A DNA stretch of 64,000 nucleotides, taken from Augochlora pura (Eukaryota > Arthropoda > Insecta > Hymenoptera > Halictidae). Location: NCBI RefSeq assembly GCF_028453695.1, contig NC_135780.1, forward strand, positions 4,402,001-4,466,000, in the 5' to 3' direction. This document shows, piece after piece, positions 26,501 to 35,370 of this stretch (positions within the stretch are counted from its first letter, which is position 1; the number at the start of each line of letters is the position of its first letter). Made by a program: the position numbers and the translations under genes. Under the pieces are notes generated by a model. The model saw nothing but the letters and a program-made list of their open reading frames with translations. It made no database searches and was not told where the DNA came from.

Positions 26501-29500
26501 CGTTCCATGTAAATCCCAAGCCTCGCATTAACCTCGCATTAGTCTCGCGCTTCCGCTGCTACGATGGCAAAAGATTCTCTTCCATTTTCTTCGTTGCATT
26601 CCCGGTGATAAAGCACGCCACGTCCGCGCGGAATGGTCAAGGCTAGTCTCGTGTAGCGTGTTGGGTTGATCTTATTTTTATTCTTATACTTGCCTGTGCA
26701 AGTCGAACCAGGAATCTGCCTCGTTAAACTGGTTATCTAGGCTTCGAGATCATTAAATAATCTCGCGTCTCTTTTCGACTTTTAAACTGCGATAGAGTCC
26801 AAGCTCTTCTAGACTTAGTTGAGGAGGTGCGACGTTCCAACCATGTAATTTTCGACGATTTTCTCGAATCTCTTTTTTCTTGTTCAATGTCTTTATCTTC
26901 TGGGACATCGATGCGAAATCGATCCAGAAATCTAGAGATCGAGGATACGTTCGATCTTATCGTCGTTGGCTTGTCAACGATTCTACAAGCATCGAGTTCT
27001 TGGCAGAATGTTATTAATCATTTATTTACTGATATTACAGTTGATTTTAAATATTATAGTGGGAGGGATTTTAAATGTCACGGTAGGAGAAATTTTCAAG
27101 ATTTCTGGAATCTTGATTGCTGGAATATAATTTAAATTGCTGTTGGCATTGAGGAATTTATTATGTAATTTTTAAGTATAAATATTCTTAATTACTCTGA
27201 AAAATTACAAAATGGGTAGATAACCTGTTAAATGTAAAATAAAATTGATACAGTTGCGCAGCTAAGTAAAAATATTTTTGTCAGCAATGCTGCAAGTATC
27301 AGCAATGGAAAATATTTATTTAATGAAAATTATTAAATTTTACAATTCAAAATGACTTCTTGGAGCATAATTAAAATTGCTATATATTATTATAAAGCTT
27401 TGTCATTGAGGAATTTATCAAGTATAGAATTTCTTACTATAAATTGCAAACTCTTGGAAATAATAATTGCTGCAAGTATTATTAGCGTAAAATATTGATT
27501 TGAAGGAAATCTTGGAGCATAATTAAAATTTCTATATATAATCATATAACTTTGACAACTCATTAAGCACATAATTTCTCACTATAAATTGAGACTCTCG
27601 ACAATTACAAATAGCGAATGGAATTGTTAGAAAATAAAATTGAAATAACGAAGCTGCATGCACGCGTAGATTAGTTATTAAACATTGAAGATCTTTGACA
27701 CGTTGTTGGCATTGTTCAGACACCTCGAGGCCGCCCAGGGTGCTCGAAGAGGACGGGAAAAGCTACTGGTTCACGGAACGGGATTCGATGGAGACGGACA
27801 TCAAGGAGCACCGGTACCTCGAGTACGGCGAGCACGGCGGCCATCTTTATGGGACGAAGTTGGACTCGGTGCGCGATCTGATCAGAGCCGGGAGGATGTG
27901 CGTGTTGGACTGCAGTCCGGCCGCGTTGAAGATCCTTCACAACAGCACCGAGTTCATGCCGTACGTGATCTTCATAGCCGCGCCCGGAATGGAACAATTG
28001 AAGTGCTTGTACGACCTTGGTCGCTCGACCGGCGCGAGCAGTCGAAACTTGATGGTAACTACCATGCTCAAACCGCCTTCTTCCTCTCTTTGTATTCTAC
28101 GCGCGCCTCGTAAAGCGCGTTCGCTTTTGTAAGAAGCGAATATTCGCCGACGAAGATCCAACGGTTGCGTCGAGTCGCGCGAAAGATGGTCGCTTTTAGG
28201 AATTTATTACAACAACACCGAGTGATCTAAACTTGAAATACCTTTTGGAGTGTATTCTTCCATTTGTCAGTATTGCGCATAAATTTTCCTAGCGGGCTGC
28301 AGCTCGTATTTTTCATGATAAACGGTGTTCATTGAACCATCGATTAGAGAAGTTCGATTTACGTTTATTAGAACGATTTTCCAATTTTAGACAATTATAT
28401 TTACGATTTTCATTTACCAATTTACATATCAATTTATGTTAATAAAAAATTAAAGAAGTGATTCCTTTGCTAATTAAAAGAACGTTTATTGTAGAAATAA
28501 AATAAGAATTCGAGCTCGTTAATTTACACGTTCTCGTCACGCGTTTCAATAATCTGTGCGCGATATAAAAGCACGAGGATCCGCAGCCTGGTAAAGAAGA
28601 TAAACGGATAAGTCAGTCAACGGTATTTACGACGAGCAAGATCGAGTAGAGTACGTGCTGCGAACTCGTCTACAATGCAGCGCGTAAACATATGCCCGAA
28701 GGTATTTCAGTTCCGCGTCGCTCCGTTCCCCAGTAACGAAATCCTAAAAACGACTTGTCTTTGGCCGATCCGACGCTACTATTTTCGATCATTCGCTAGT
28801 GGAAGTATCGTCTGGACGATCCGCGACGGCGATTTCATTTCGCGCGAGTAATCGTAGACCCCTCTATACATAGATTGCACTCGTCGTAAACCACGTCGAA
28901 AAGGCGAGAGGCGAGTTTGAAAAGTGGCCGCGTAGGAATGCCGACACCGCGCCCGCGAGATTAAAACAGAAAAAAATATCCGAGCGTCGATTAACAATAA
29001 TACCGACGGCGATACGATAAATGGAGTGCGAGGAAATCGATCGGGACCGCGCGTGGAACGCTCTGCTAAATATTATCGCGGCCGGCCGTAATAATATTTT
29101 TGCCCCGCCGAATGCAAATCGATTTCCGCGAAGGTTATATTCGCAGTGGAACGATCGGGATCCGCAAACAAATTCCTGGTAACGACGTTTCAGCGGTTCC
29201 TCGTGCCGCGGCGGAACGGCGAAAGAAACGCGGGAAACGATGTTCGCGAGAAGTATCGCCGCGCCGAAAACAAACGGGGGCCATCAAAACGTTTTACGAC
29301 GCGACCACTCTCGCGAAACCTCTGCCTGTGCCAGTCTGTTTGCTGTCGTTGTGTATAAATGTCATTTAGCTACTGTAATCCGTATCGCATGCACTTCCCG
29401 TTGATTGATGCGTTCGAACATCCTGGCGCCCGGAAATCACGCGTTGCGGACTGTGTTTCTCGCGAAGGGTGCGGCGTTCGTTTTCGCTGCCACCAAAATG

Positions 29501-31423
29501 GCGTCCGGATTTAGACCACGGACGCGCTGCTGCTGCTCGGAAATGTTTCACTTTTGATCGTTGACACGCCGAAGTGGCGTGAAACTGAAGGTGCAGATTT
29601 TTATTGCACATTTTTCTGGAGTAAACATTTCATTTTTGTCTGCGGAGGACTCTTTTATGGTGGAATAACATCGGCGTATTTGCTGGTCTGAAAATGTTTT
29701 ATTTTATATATTTTTCAAACGCTGGAATGCAAACATTTTTTCAGATATTATTTTTGTAAATTCTACAAAAGGTAAAAGTCAATTTTGTGAAACTATAAAA
29801 TTGTTTACTATGAGATATCGTAGATACAACGTTGAAATTTGTGATGTTGTTCTTATAAATACTACAGTAAGATAAAATTAAATTACTCGCCTAAAAAATT
29901 ACTCCCCACAAAATACTTTCAATACCGAATTATTTTCACCGAACGTGTTCTTTTATTTTAAACATTTTCAGACCTCGTAAATGCATCAAAGTGCAACGAC
30001 ACGAACAAGCCAGAATCTTTTAATTTTACAAATCCTTCATAAATAAAGAAATATTTTCGAGAAGCAGCGAACTGTTACCAGCGCACTACGAACGTATCAA
30101 TTATTGTTAAAGAACGATCGTTTCAATTCCAGGGACGATCCCGTGCATTGCATTCCTATATAGACTTTGAACTGTGTTTTCGACTGCATTATTTGACAAC
30201 GTATTTCCATATTCGCTCATTTGGTACATTCGACCCCAGTGCCCCATACAACCACGTCCATTTTACGTAGCGTTCTTTATTTAATCTTTTGTATGTATTT
30301 GATGTTCGCTTCGCTAGTTTGACCGCGCGAGTTCCATCAGGTTCAGCTCGAGGAGAGCCAGGACACTGGAGTCCCTTGCATCGTTGTACGAGGTTTGTAT
30401 CAGCATGCTATTTTTCTTCCATTTAGCGGTATTAACTGTATCGTAGTTCCGTAGCGTATTAGTTGTTTCTTATCATTTGCTAGTTTATTGCACCCTTATT
30501 GCATCGAGAGAAAATTCAGGGAGCTGCGGTGAGAATAGAGGATTCGCTTACAGTAATGTAGAGACGATTCACTTACGTTAATACAAATAGGATTGACTTG
30601 TATTAATAAATGTACCATTCACTTGCATTAATGAAAATATGATTCATTTACATTATTAAAAATACGATTTCCTTATGTTATTGCAGATACGATTCACTTA
30701 CATTAATAGAAATATGATTGACTTGCATTAATAAAAATGCGATTGACGTGTATTAATAAAAATACAATCCACTAACTAATTAAATATGAAATCCAAGAAA
30801 TTGCTTCCAACATCGATATCCGCCACGAAATTGACATCTATTCTCATCCAGGTCGTACAAAATTCCATCCGCAATCGAGATAAACATTCGCTAGACACAC
30901 CACATACATTTTACGATTCACAGACGCACACTTTCGTCACCAGGGACTCGACAGGTAACAAAAAAACACGCGGACAAAAGTGCATCCAGTCGCAAACTCT
31001 ACAGTTCCACTATTCCCTACTCCGTCATTCAGCAAAAAAAAAACAAGCACTGCCAGGAACGTTAAATTAAGTCACCAAATTAGAGCCACGAGCACGAGAA
31101 TTCGCATAAAGAGCCGCGATTTCAATCACAGAACATGCCCGATAAAAAACGGTGCAATAACCGATAGAAAAGCGCACCGAGTTTCCACGGACCTTGGTGA
31201 AATTGAATGGTTAATTAATTAACTCTGTCGCGTGTTTGATCGACAGGAGGACGATCTAAAGTCGACGTTGGAAGAGTCCGCGGCCCTGCAACGAGCCTAC
31301 GAGAAGTACATCGACCTGGTGATAGTGAACGAGGACTTCGACAACACGTTCAGACAGGTGATCGCAGCGTTGGACTCGCTGGCCACCGAGCACCAATGGG
31401 TGCCGGTGAACTGGATCTACTAG
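5989..31423 (+). CDS. vari: varicose (Vari), MPP2/MPP6-type MAGUK scaffold, 8 coding exons
   Basis: Coding exons are 5989-6085, 8267-8382, 22276-22572, 24399-24635, 26034-26508, 27720-28054, 30318-30392 and 31247-31423. All have GT-AG borders and matching phases, giving 1,809 nt, or 602 aa plus stop. Domains in order: paired L27 (about 33-135), PDZ (about 150-240, carrying the GLTV loop from residue 171), SH3 (about 253-322, ALFDYDP...NWWQA), a basic HOOK stretch KKKKRK at 340-345, and a guanylate-kinase-like domain (about 375-590) with a degenerate P-loop GPRGVGRR and the MAGUK signature VPYTSRPPR across the exon 5/6 junction. The C-terminus EHQWVPVNWIY is typical of the MPP2/MPP6/Vari branch. 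Known of the family: Drosophila Vari is a membrane-associated scaffold of septate junctions that binds Neurexin IV, and its GK domain is not catalytic. The start at 5989 is supported by an in-frame TAA at 5902 and a good ATG context (gaaaATGg). The family call is very secure; the first exon is less so. Confidence 0.93.
6611..6955. repeat. Two-copy tandem duplication, 184-bp offset
   Basis: TTAAAATTAGTAAAAGTAAA at 6611 recurs at 6795 with one change. Similarity continues through TAGCTTTTAATCCAAG, AGAATTTTAATTGTATCAGC and TTAAATCCAAATG. It lies in vari intron 1. Confidence 0.85.
7741..7940. repeat. 36-bp minisatellite, about 5.5 units, in vari intron 1
   Basis: The unit AAAATAAATATTTGAAATAG continuing AACTTTGGGGATGAAG repeats at 7780, 7816, 7852 and 7888, with a 39-bp variant at 7741 and a partial copy at the end. 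Because 36 is a multiple of three, the minus strand reads as a spurious repeated peptide. Confidence 0.92.
8125..8382 (+). CDS. vari: vari alternative 5' end reading directly into the first L27 exon
   Basis: The frame that encodes the first L27 motif (FMHVRDNLEELGKV...SLVK, ending at the strong donor gtgagt at 8383) stays open upstream of the acceptor at 8267. It contains ATGs at 8125, 8239 and 8275 and is closed by a TGA at 8110. Use of the ATG at 8239 would give MEKCVVTVPAAFMHV... and a 579-aa protein; use of 8125 adds 38 residues. The sequence around 8,000-8,270 is CpG-rich, as expected of a second promoter. A perfect donor (gtaagt) at 8221 sits in this frame in phase 0. It could splice directly to 22276 and skip the first L27. 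Removing only 8221-8266 would break the frame. Confidence 0.5.
9340..9419. repeat. 20-bp tandem repeat, four units
   Basis: Units AAGGTTCACGTCGCATTGCC, ATGATTCACGCTGCACTAAC, AAGGTTCACGTCGCATTGGC and AATGTTCACGTCGCGCCGGT follow one another. GC-rich, in vari intron 2. Confidence 0.8.
11529..11567. repeat. (CT)n microsatellite
   Basis: About 19 uninterrupted CT repeats in a CpG-rich part of vari intron 2. Confidence 0.97.
12802..12945. repeat. AT-rich tandem repeat, about 29-bp period
   Basis: The phrase CAAATATAAAA recurs at about 12832, 12861, 12890 and (as CAAATTTAAAA) 12919, separated by ATAAAATATATAATA-like sequence. Confidence 0.7.
13845..14150. mobile_element. 5'-eroded copy of the CCCTTTGCACTCG MITE family
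   Basis: The right end reads CTCGAGTGCAAAGGG followed by TTAA (14151-14154). The interior aligns with the complete copy at 21211: TTGAATTAATTTTC near 13877, then ACCAGCAATTTTACTTCTAA, and GATAGAACAATTTTAATGGT before the end. The left terminal repeat is not recognisable, so the start is approximate. Confidence 0.55.
14453..14580 (+). pseudogene. Possible mariner/Tc1-type transposase remnant (helix-turn-helix part)
   Basis: A terminal-repeat-like stretch, TTAGGGTGTCCCGTAAGTAC, is followed by a short frame reading MLDENPRYSVRGIVDAANIP. This resembles the N-terminal DNA-binding helices of mariner-family transposases (a NPR-x-S-x-R-x-I-x-x-x-x-x-IP pattern). No DDE/D catalytic domain follows. Resemblance is from family knowledge only. 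Confidence 0.35.
14630..15089. mobile_element. Possible degenerate TTAA-flanked element
   Basis: The left end TTAA-CTCCTTGCACTATAA and the inverted right end TTAA-CCCATTGCACTGTCG share the core TTGCACT, and both lie against TTAA. The interior is very AT-rich and holds a 173-bp-offset direct repeat (14781 and 14954). Terminal similarity is short, so the call is tentative. Confidence 0.3.
14781..15000. repeat. Direct repeat, 173-bp offset, AT-rich
   Basis: AAACTAAATTTTAATGAACT continuing CATCCATCAAAATTAAATTG occurs at 14781 and 14954 with a single change over about 43 bp. Confidence 0.8.
19464..19684. repeat. Exact 34-bp direct repeat with flanking short tandem repeats
   Basis: GGCCATGGGAAATTTCACGG continuing TGTTTCGTAAGCGC occurs at 19464-19497 and identically at 19651-19684, 187 bp apart. 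Short repeats of GACATAA(C/T)(C/T)T lie between the copies. An AATCGTAAATTGAATTCGCT-like tandem repeat follows at 19689-19770. Confidence 0.85.
21211..21631. mobile_element. piggyBac-type MITE, complete copy (421 bp)
   Basis: The element is bounded by TTAA at 21207-21210 and 21632-21635. Its ends are 25-bp inverted repeats that differ at only four positions: the left begins CCCTTTGCACTCGGAGCC, the inverted right CCCTTTGCAGTCGAAACC, and both continue ATTTTAA. The interior is AT-rich and non-coding. It lies in the large second vari intron. A related copy ends at 14150 and another end lies at 62181. Confidence 0.75.
27119..27600. repeat. Three degenerate copies of a roughly 100-bp AT-rich block
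   Basis: TGGAGCATAATTAAAATT begins copies at 27361 and 27513 (152 bp apart), and TGGAATATAATTTAAATTGC begins a weaker one at about 27120. All continue to an ATTGAGGAATTTAT or related phrase and ACTATAAATTG. They lie in vari intron 5. Confidence 0.65.
30541..30765. repeat. 25-bp minisatellite, nine units, in vari intron 7
   Basis: Nine consecutive units of exactly 25 bp, consensus close to GATTCACTTACATTAATAAA plus AATAC, run without indels. Units differ by a few substitutions each. Confidence 0.9.
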
Positions 31424-32385
31424 ACGCCAGAGGGCCCAGTGTCCCCCGAAGGCCTGTGGACCCCGATTCAATCGCGATTAACGGGGGAACGGACAGGACT
31501 AATTTTTCGTCCCCTCGACCATTCCTGAGAACGTTACGAAACTCGTCGATGCCTGTGGAACACGGGATGGTGACCTTCGTAGTCGAGACTTTGACCTACG
31601 GGCCTAGATCTCTCCAGCCGACGATTCAGTGTATCGTTCTCTCGTGCAACGCAACCTGTTCAACTTTTTCTTTTCTTTTTTTTTTAATCGTCGTACTATG
31701 TGTATAGGAAGCCTAGCGTGTTGTATGTATGTACATTGTCCCGGACACCCTAATTTTAATGGTACCACTCGACCGTGAGAAACACTGTCTCCGTTCGCAG
31801 AGAAGCGTCCGGGCTACGAAGGTTTGCGACCGTCAGAGAGGCAAACACCCTTCATTGCCGTTTCTAGCAAGTACAATCAATAGCATTTACGTTACGTTAC
31901 GTTGTTTTTTAGGTTTACGAGACGACCCGTTTCCGCGAGATCGAACCAAGCCCGTCGAGATATAGCTGCTTTTGCCTTTTCTTTTTTTATCGGTTCCGTC
32001 GATCGTTCATTTTTTTTATCGAAATCCGTCGAGCCTAAACGAAATCGCGAAAGCACGCGAAACGATCGATCGCTCGCTCGCCTAATTTGCAACGATTGTT
32101 ACGCGGGGACTGTTCCTCTACCGTGGCGAGCGCGGAGAAAATAGAATCAATTACTTAAATGGAAGATCGCCGGTTTTTAATTACATTCCCTCCGGAAAAA
32201 AAACGAAGCGCGGGCGGGAACGGGTCGGTAAGAGTAAGCGTTAGACCGCCGTCCAATTAATTTTAGGATACAGCCTAGTTTTAGTTCGACTCGGAGCACG
32301 CGCACGCGCGCGCGCGAGACAGTTTTGCGATTTTAGTGCAAGTGAAAACAGACTCGTTTCTTTTCTTTTTATATTTAAGTATATA

Positions 32386-33139
32386 CAGGGTGACGCGTGA
32401 AAACACGGACGGTGTCGCGAAATAAAATCGTCGACCATGGGAGAAACTGGGATGCACACGTCGCCTGTTTAGCGAGAGAGTTTTAAACGTCTTTCGTTGA
32501 ATAATAATCCTTCAAAATAAATTCTTACAATATTTTGTCGTTTGAAGAATCATGTTGCTAGAATCGTTGGATAATTTATGAAGCGAAGCTCAATCGTCCG
32601 AAGGTTTCAAAACGATTAATCAAACTAAACAAATTGCCTTCTAGACTAAGAATTTTCCAATCTTATGCGAACTATAGTTTCCTAGAAATTAATAATTTAT
32701 TGAAGTCTATATATTTAATAATTTATTCAGTGATCGTAAAATGGAGAATTTAACCCTTCACGGTTTAATATTAAGTTTATAGTTGTCTTACTAGACGAAA
32801 TTAATTTTCATTGAATGGATAAATTGATGAACTCTTTTTTAAAGTTTATGCTACGCCATAGCATGTTTTCATTGAATCATGTAATTAGATTTTTTTACAT
32901 TTTATTAAATGAATTTTACATTATCGTGTAAAAAATCAAGAAAATAAAAGGAATAAACAAATATATTTGGCGATTGGGAATAAATATACGACCACGAAGG
33001 ATTAAAGTGTATCAGTTCGATGAATGATTAGTTTGATGTCAGAAACGACAGAATAGAGATCCCTTTGTGTCGCAGAAATTTTATTTCGCGATCTCGTCGC
33101 ACGTCTTTTATAAAAAGTAGCTTAGCACCGTACACCCTG
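32386..33139. mobile_element. Terminal-inverted-repeat element about 755 bp, non-coding
   Basis: The left end begins TA-CAGGGTG and the right end finishes CACCCTG-tgTA, inverted copies of each other. Further in, both ends share the inverted 14-mer TCGCGAAATAAAAT (left end near 32416, right end near 33085). Flanking TA dinucleotides fit a Tc1/mariner-like target. No transposase frame is visible, so it would be a non-autonomous or decayed copy. It lies about 1 kb past the vari stop codon, where it may interrupt or extend the 3' UTR. A second, smaller repeat is nested inside. Confidence 0.55.
32754..33001. mobile_element. TTAA-flanked MITE nested in the larger element
   Basis: The unit begins CCCTTCACGGTTTAATAT after TTAA at 32750 and ends ATATACGACCACGAAGGA before TTAA at 33002. 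The two ends are imperfect inverted repeats (CCCTTCACGGTTTAATAT against TCCTTCGTGGTCGTATAT). TTAA target duplication with CCC...GGG-like ends is typical of piggyBac-type elements. The unit is 248 bp, AT-rich and non-coding. Confidence 0.5.
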
Positions 33140-34561
33140 TGTATACAGGGGTTATATTGTGAGAGATTATTGTACATTGTGTACTCGATGGATCCTCTTT
33201 GTACCGCTCGTGCACGCTGAACGTATTCCTGGCATAGAGTGCCTTAATAGCGCAGCCCTTTAAGGGCCGCGGCGAAGACCTACTATGTCGTGGAGGAGAT
33301 TCTCCTCAGCCCAAGAGTTTCACGTTAAGAACGCGTTATGACCATCGACACACCGTTCTCTTTTCTAATTTTTCATGGCTCCGGCCACGCATGCACGCGG
33401 AAACACACACACATACGCAAGCGGCTCTGTACACGAATGTACACGCAGCGCGACACACACGGAAGAAATAAAGTTTTATCGAGCGTTTGCAATGGATTTT
33501 AATGTCATCCCTTTCGTCGATCGACGATGTCCTCAAATTAATAGACATACAGAAACATTTTTAAACTTTAATAGATATTTCCTGTCAGTTCGACGTATTT
33601 TCTGCGGATACAAATTTAATAATTCACTGGTTTATATATTATAAATATTCTACGCGTTTTTCTGATTAATTCGGACTACCTTAAATAATTTTATTTTCAT
33701 TTAATTTTAGCCTCTCAATTTTATCTTATGAAATCGTATCCAATAGACGATCTAAGTTTCTTGAAAACTTTTTTTTGGAAAAATTTGATGAAACTATTCG
33801 TTAAACAATTACCCGAGTTGAAAGCACATATATTGGACGTCTTGTAGCAATTTTTTGTATCGCAGAATTGTTAAGAATATTTGCGTAGCAAATGATTTAA
33901 GAAATCAATTTTTGGGGGAGGATGTGACTTTTGAAACACAAACTTTGAAAAATTTGAATACCTTGAAAATTTTAAAGCTGTTGCAATTAAACGATTACTG
34001 CAAGTTGTATAATATTTATAAATTATAATATTTAATATCTAATATAAAAAACAGCGCTACTATTTGTGGCGGAGAAACGCTCAAACTATTCACCAAAATT
34101 ATCTGCAGATAAAAAAGATAGCTGCATTTTTTACAGCAGCATTTTACTCAACATCACAAATTAATTATAAGTTTACATTCAGTGCATTCTCTATCGTCGC
34201 GTTAAGTTATATCTTTGCATATATACTGGACACAACAAATTTCATTTATTTGAAAGTTGAAGCTTTTTTTAAAAATTTAAATTCACGATGCGTGCCTTCG
34301 GATGGCGCTCTTTACAATACTTGCGCGGACTTGGATGTGCAGTAAAATGGTGGGGAGGTGTTGTATGGGGAACAGATAATTCGTGCCATAATTTTCACGG
34401 TGTCATCGTAAATACGCGGTAGGAATCAGTTGTATTTATAACCTAAGTTTGTGCGTTGAGCTAGCGGAAGCTAACCTAACATTGAGTGACAGGCAATTTT
34501 CAGTGTTTGTAAGCAGGCTCTTCGATTGCAAGTGAAGAATTAAAGAATACAGCTGATCAGA

Positions 34562-35370
34562 ATGGAGTGTTTAATCGGAATTAAGTTCAAAGATTTTGTA
34601 TTAATCGGAGCCGATATGACCACAGCCCATTCGATCATGGTAATGAAAAGCGGTAAGAAACTTTCTAACGTTATTTTGAAGGAACGAGTTTTACTGTGAC
34701 TGCAGTTGCATTTATTTCCTTGTTTCAGACGAACACAAAATTCATAAAATCTCTAACAAGCTTGTTATGGCTGTATCCGGAGAGAGCGGCGATACGACGC
34801 AGTTTTCGGAGTACATAGGAAAGAATATACAGCTTTATAAAATGAGAAACGGTTACGAATTGGCCCCGAGAGCTGCTGCATCTTTCACTAGGAGAAACCT
34901 GGCTGACTATCTCAGAAGCAGGACACCTTACTTTGTGAATTTATTAATGGGTGGCTATGACGATCACACGGGACCAGAATTATTCTTCATTGATTATTTA
35001 GCGTCGTGTGTCAGTGTTCCTTATGCGGCACATGGCTACGGAGGCTTCTTCTCTTTGGCTATTATGGATAGGTATCACAAATTAGGTAATTATATTGTTT
35101 CTATAATACTAGAACTACATTCTATAATACTATATTGTTTCTCATCTATTGTTGTCATCATCTCATCATTATTGTTTGTCATCTTTTGTTACAGATTCCA
35201 CAGAAGAAGAAGCGTACGCATTAATGAAAATGTGTGTCAGAGAAATTCAGAAACGTTTAATAGTGAATCTGCCTAACTTCAAGGTACAAATAGTGTCCAA
35301 AGACGGAGTGAAAGAGCTGAAACCAATCACTGCACAAAGTTTGGCAATGGAGGATGATAGTAAAGCATAA
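34562..35370 (+). CDS. Prosbeta4: 20S proteasome subunit beta4 (PSMB2 type, non-catalytic)
   Basis: Three exons, 34562-34652, 34729-35085 and 35195-35370, join in phase 1 at both junctions to give 207 aa. The protein opens MECLIGIKFKDFVLIGAD and contains NIQLYKMRNGYEL, RRNLADYLRSRTPYFVNLL, GGYDDHTGP and AAHGYGGF, all hallmarks of the PSMB2/beta4 subunit (201 aa in human). The subunit is part of the inner beta rings of the 20S core. It has no propeptide and no catalytic Thr1, so its role is structural. Introns are very short (76 and 109 bp). The most likely polyadenylation signals are AATAAA at 35413 and 35472. The symbol follows Drosophila naming. Confidence 0.96.

Larger units (their letters stand above)
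22573..31246 (+). other. vari introns 3-7
   Basis: Introns 22573-24398, 24636-26033, 26509-27719, 28055-30317 and 30393-31246 hold AT-rich DNA. CpG-rich blocks lie at about 23230-23970 and 28500-29600. The three-copy block at 27119 and the 25-bp minisatellite at 30541 also lie here. No other gene is supported. Confidence 0.6.
31424..34561. other. vari 3' region and spacer to PSMB2
   Basis: The vari 3' UTR probably begins at 31424. Its end is unclear because a candidate AATAAA (32422) lies inside the 755-bp inverted-repeat element. The stretch 33250-33310 holds two small hairpins: GCCCTTTAAGGGC, and GAGGAGATTCTCCTC with 7-bp arms. No tRNA or known RNA is recognised. Confidence 0.5.

Noticed and set aside
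26049..26528. Long frames opposite and beside the vari SH3/HOOK exon
   Set aside because: Shadows of the real plus-strand exon, which encodes the SH3 domain in phase.
33250..33310. Two short hairpins as a possible tRNA or small RNA
   Set aside because: No cloverleaf, A/B box or known RNA motif; stems are only 6-7 bp.
34064..34345. 93-codon plus-strand frame upstream of PSMB2
   Set aside because: AT-rich, no recognisable domain and no transcript signal; probably chance.
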